Shown: positions 5,104 through 7,712 of the stretch, in pieces | Layout of the letters: every line of letters starts with the position of its first letter | How positions within the stretch are numbered: the stretch's first letter is position 1 | Source: an uncultured Clostridia bacterium | Lineage (GTDB): Bacteria; Bacillota; Clostridia; TANB77; CAG-508 | Assembly (NCBI GenBank): GCA_944391895.1 | Contig: CALXVF010000056.1 | Coordinates: 1-7,712, forward strand | Length of the DNA: 7,712 nt | Direction of reading: 5' to 3' | Made by a program: the position numbers and the translations under genes | The notes under the pieces: model-generated | Databases searched by the model: none | Told to the model about the DNA's origin: nothing | What the model saw: only the letters and a program-made list of their open reading frames with translations

Positions 5104-6189
5104 TTACACATTAAACTTAAATTCCACTATATCCCCATTTTGCATAACATAGTCTTTTCCTTCTAGTCTAACTAATCCCGCTTCTTTTGCTTTTTGGTAA
5201 GAACCCTCTTTTATTAAATCATCATATGAAACAATTTCTGCTTTTATGAATCCTCTTTCAAAATCAGTATGTATCTTTCCAGCTGCTTGAGGAGCTTTAG
5301 TTCCTTTTTTAATAGTCCAAGCTCTAACTTCTTTTTTTCCAGCTGTTAAGAATGACATTAATCCTAATAAATCATAACTCTTTTTTATTACTTTATCTAA
5401 GCCTGATTCATCAAGTCCCATAGCTTCTAGCATTTCTTGTTTTTCTTCACCTTCTAAGCTTGAAAGTTCTTCTTCTATTTTTACGCAAAGAGGAATTACT
5501 GCTGAATTTTCTTTTTCTGCATATTCTCTTACTTTTTTTACATATTCATTTTCTGTTCCTATTTCTGATTCTGAAATATTTGCAACATACAATATTTGTT
5601 TCATTGTAAGTAAAAAAGCATCTTTTATTATTTCTTTTTCTTCATCTGTAAGTTCTAGTATTCTTACTGGCTTTCCTTGTTCTAATACTTCTCTTACTTT
5701 TTTAAATGTATCTTCTTCTTGTAAATATTTTTTGTCTCCTTTTGCAAGTTTAGCAGCTCTATCGATTCTTTTATTGACAGTTTCCAAATCTGCTAATACT
5801 AGTTCTAAATTTATTGTTTCTATATCTCTTATTGGGTCTACACTTCCGTCTACATGAACTATATTGGAATCATCAAAGCATCTAACAACTTCAACAATTG
5901 AATCTGTTTCTCTTATATGTGATAAGAATTTATTTCCTAGTCCTTCTCCTTTACTAGCTCCTTTAACTAATCCTGCTATATCCACAAATTCAATTATTGC
6001 ATGTGTTATTTTTTCTGCTACATACATTTTTCCAAGTACATCTAGTCTTTCGTCTGGAACTGGTACTACTCCAACATTTGGTTCTATTGTACAAAAAGGA
6101 TAATTAGCACATTCTGCTCCTGCATTTGTTATACTATTAAATAGTGTACTTTTTCCTACGTTTGGCAATCCTACTATTCCTATTTTCAT
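5104..6189 (-). CDS. ychF: Obg-like P-loop ATPase/GTPase YchF
   Basis: The 361 residues cover the full length of YchF/OLA1, a universally conserved TRAFAC-class NTPase that binds ribosomes and prefers ATP in studied members. The G1 loop is GLPNVGKST (7-15), G3 is DIAG (70-73) followed by LVKGASKGEGLGN, and the G4 position reads NISE (204-207) instead of NKxD, the feature linked to relaxed GTP specificity. A helical, charged insert lies at about 130-200, and the C-terminal TGS domain runs from about 277 to 360 (with AWTIKKGTKAPQAAGKIH and GDIVEFKFNV). PFCTIEPN near 31-38 is also typical. AGGAGG lies 5 nt before the ATG. An 87-bp inverted repeat separates it from the protease gene upstream. Downstream the first terminator is that of the small RNA, so the ychF 3' untranslated region may contain the antitoxin sequence. 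Confidence 0.97.
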   Translation of the reverse strand: MKIGIVGLPNVGKSTLFNSITNAGAECANYPFCTIEPNVGVVPVPDERLDVLGKMYVAEKITHAIIEFVDIAGLVKGASKGEGLGNKFLSHIRETDSIVEVVRCFDDSNIVHVDGSVDPIRDIETINLELVLADLETVNKRIDRAAKLAKGDKKYLQEEDTFKKVREVLEQGKPVRILELTDEEKEIIKDAFLLTMKQILYVANISESEIGTENEYVKKVREYAEKENSAVIPLCVKIEEELSSLEGEEKQEMLEAMGLDESGLDKVIKKSYDLLGLMSFLTAGKKEVRAWTIKKGTKAPQAAGKIHTDFERGFIKAEIVSYDDLIKEGSYQKAKEAGLVRLEGKDYVMQNGDIVEFKFNV

Positions 6190-6220
6190 TTCTGCCTCCT
6201 AATTTTATTATCTAATTCTT

Positions 6221-6307
6221 ATTGTATATTTTAAATTTTACAGTTCCGCGCAGCTTGGAGAAACTTTAGTTTCGACAGCAAGGAACAAAAAATTCAAAAT
6301 ATACAAT
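6221..6307. repeat. 87-bp structured inverted repeat (MITE-like or RNA element)
   Basis: Outer arms of 12 bp pair perfectly: ATTGTATATTTT (6221-6232) with AAAATATACAAT (6296-6307). After one mismatch the pairing continues for 6 bp (6234-6239 with 6289-6294), then after a small internal loop GTTCC (6243-6247) pairs with GGAAC (6282-6286). At the tip GAAAC and GTTTC (6260-6273) form a further hairpin. The centre is more GC-rich than its surroundings, unlike the flanks. It fills most of the 146-bp gap between the protease gene and ychF. There is no terminal T run, so it is not a standard terminator. A short non-autonomous mobile element or a structured leader of ychF are both possible; only one copy is in the window. 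Confidence 0.6.
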
Positions 6308-6312
6308 TAAAT

Positions 6313-6321
6313 TTTATAGCA
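6313..6321 (-). promoter_or_regulatory. Possible extended -10 promoter for ychF
   Basis: TGCTATAAA on the minus strand lies just after the protease stop and just before the inverted repeat, with no good -35 box. If used, the ychF leader would start near 6306 with the hairpin. No stronger promoter for ychF is visible in the gap. Confidence 0.25.
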
Positions 6322-6335
6322 CATATGTTAATTCT

Positions 6336-7712
6336 TTACTCATCTTTACTTGCTTTTGCATATTTCTTTAGTGTTTGATATACCATTGCGTTTATTGTTC
6401 CTGGTATATCTTTTGTTCCTGCTGGTACTCCTGTTAATATTTCTATTCCTTCGTCTATATTAGAAACTGCGTAAATATGGAATTTGCCATTTTTAACTGC
6501 ATTTACTATTTCATCATCTAGGTTTAAATTTTGTATATTTTGTCTAGGAATTAAAACTCCTTGTTTTCCATTTAATCCTTTTAGTTTACAAATTTCAAAG
6601 TATCCTTCTATTTTTTCATTTACCCCACCAATTGCTTGTATTTCACCTTTTTGGTTTACTGAACCTGTTACTGCTATTCCTTGATTTATTGGAACTCCTG
6701 AAAGATTTGATAGAAGTGCATATAACTCTGTACTTGACGCACTATCTCCATCTACTCCATTATATAACTGTTCAAAGCAGATACTAGCTGTAAGTGATAA
6801 TGGCATATCTTTTGCAAATTTTTCTCCTAAGTATCCATTTAAAATTAATATACCTTTTGAGTGAGATGAGCCAGAAAGTTCAACTTCTCTTTCTATATCT
6901 ATTATTCCTTTTTTACCTGTATAAGTATTTACTGTAATTCTTACCGGTTTTCCAAATGAATAATCTCCTATGCTCATTACTGTAAGACCATTTATTTGCC
7001 CTACTTTTTCTCCATCTGTATCTATTAGTAGTGTTCCATCTTCTATCATTTGAGTATATTTATCATCATATTTTTTTAATCTATTTTTTCTTTCATCTAA
7101 CGCTTTTTCTATATAATCTTTTGTAACTACTTTTGACTTATCTAGTCTTGCCCATGTAGCTGCTTCTGCTATTACCTGAGCTAGCTCGCCAAATCTTGTT
7201 GATATTCTATTTTGATTATTTGACAATCTTGTTGAATATTCTGCAAGTCTTGCCATGGCAAATTTATCTAGATGTGGTAATTCATCGTCTTCGCAATATC
7301 CATGAACGAATTTTGCTAAGTCTTTTAAGTTTTGTTCATTTAATGGCGCATCATCTTCAAATTCTACCTTTATTTTAAATAGTTTTCTAAAATCGCTATC
7401 TACTGAAAGTAGAGTTTGATATACATTTTCATTTCCTATAATGATTACTTTTAAGTCTAGTGGTATTGGTTCTGGTTTTAGTGATACCATTACCATTGAT
7501 GTTTTTTGGTCAACAGAATTATCTATTCCTAATTCTTTATTTCTTAATACTTTTTTTAGATTATCATAAGCTGCTGGGTTTGTTAATAAATCATTTGCTT
7601 GAAATATTATATATCCGCCATTTGCTTTATGAAGAAGTCCTGGTCTTATCATTGTATAGTCAGTCTTTAGTATTCCATAATGGTTTTCATATTCTAGTCT
7701 ACCAAAAATATT
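6336..7712 (-). CDS. Lon-like ATP-dependent protease, AAA_32/YcbZ type (5' end beyond window)
   Basis: The last 458 residues of a Lon-type AAA+ serine protease are visible; the frame stays open to the right edge, so the P-loop part is outside. Numbers below count from the visible edge. The first residues (NIFGRLEYENHYG) and LIRPGLL-like/HKANGGYIIFQA segment (to about 40) are typical of the AAA_32 group (E. coli YcbZ and clostridial relatives), not of classical LonA. The ATPase domain shows LKVIIIGN (sensor 1, about 87-94) and a Ser-Thr-Arg-Phe segment near 171. The protease domain has the Lon catalytic dyad: S324 in DGDSAS and K367 in GGVNEKIEG, 43 residues apart as in E. coli Lon. The internal ATG at 7652 is not the start, because coding homology continues upstream. 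The gene ends in a Lys-rich tail. It probably degrades damaged or regulatory proteins in the cytoplasm; substrates are unknown. Confidence 0.93.
   Translation of the reverse strand, partial: NIFGRLEYENHYGILKTDYTMIRPGLLHKANGGYIIFQANDLLTNPAAYDNLKKVLRNKELGIDNSVDQKTSMVMVSLKPEPIPLDLKVIIIGNENVYQTLLSVDSDFRKLFKIKVEFEDDAPLNEQNLKDLAKFVHGYCEDDELPHLDKFAMARLAEYSTRLSNNQNRISTRFGELAQVIAEAATWARLDKSKVVTKDYIEKALDERKNRLKKYDDKYTQMIEDGTLLIDTDGEKVGQINGLTVMSIGDYSFGKPVRITVNTYTGKKGIIDIEREVELSGSSHSKGILILNGYLGEKFAKDMPLSLTASICFEQLYNGVDGDSASSTELYALLSNLSGVPINQGIAVTGSVNQKGEIQAIGGVNEKIEGYFEICKLKGLNGKQGVLIPRQNIQNLNLDDEIVNAVKNGKFHIYAVSNIDEGIEILTGVPAGTKDIPGTINAMVYQTLKKYAKASKDE

Noticed and set aside
7650..7652. ATG at 7652 as the start of the Lon-like protease
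   Set aside because: The frame continues to the window edge with conserved family residues (NIFGRLEYENHYG), so this is an internal Met.

Overview
The DNA is strongly A+T-rich, with short intergenic gaps, AGGAGG-type ribosome binding sites and clear sigma-A-like promoters. It encodes an LPxTG-type wall-anchored protein and an LCP-family wall ligase. This points to a Gram-positive member of the Bacillota, most likely a clostridium; the sequence alone does not allow a finer placement. All conventional genes read on the minus strand, so the window is best read from right to left.

Right part (7712 to 5104): a 5'-truncated Lon-like AAA+ protease of the AAA_32 type is followed by an 87-bp imperfect inverted repeat and then a complete ychF (Obg-like P-loop NTPase).

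Middle (5103 to 4584): this gap of about 520 bp is the most interesting part. It appears to hold a complete type I toxin-antitoxin locus. A plus-strand gene with its own promoter, a strong Shine-Dalgarno sequence that can be masked by an upstream pairing, and an intrinsic terminator encodes a 28-residue hydrophobic peptide. Facing it is a minus-strand RNA of about 77 nt, with a near-consensus promoter and its own terminator. A direct repeat places a 20-nt match (27 nt with G.U pairs) to the toxin start codon inside this small RNA, so the RNA can pair in trans over the start codon. The layout (convergent genes, end-to-end terminators, repeats giving complementarity at the toxin start) is that of the enterococcal par (fst/RNA II) locus, but the peptide does not look like Fst.

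Left part (4583 to 1): a single-gene transcription unit encodes a 115-residue Asn/Thr-rich LPQTG surface protein and ends in an intrinsic terminator. A strong promoter then drives a tightly packed operon: an LCP-family polymer-peptidoglycan ligase, an initiating sugar-phosphate transferase, a GT4 glycosyltransferase, and a radical SAM protein with a SPASM-like C-terminal region that runs off the left edge. This is the head of a surface-polysaccharide operon. The sugar-phosphate transferase would load the first sugar onto undecaprenyl phosphate, the GT4 enzyme would extend it, the radical SAM enzyme may modify a sugar or another substrate, and the LCP protein would attach the finished polymer to the wall.
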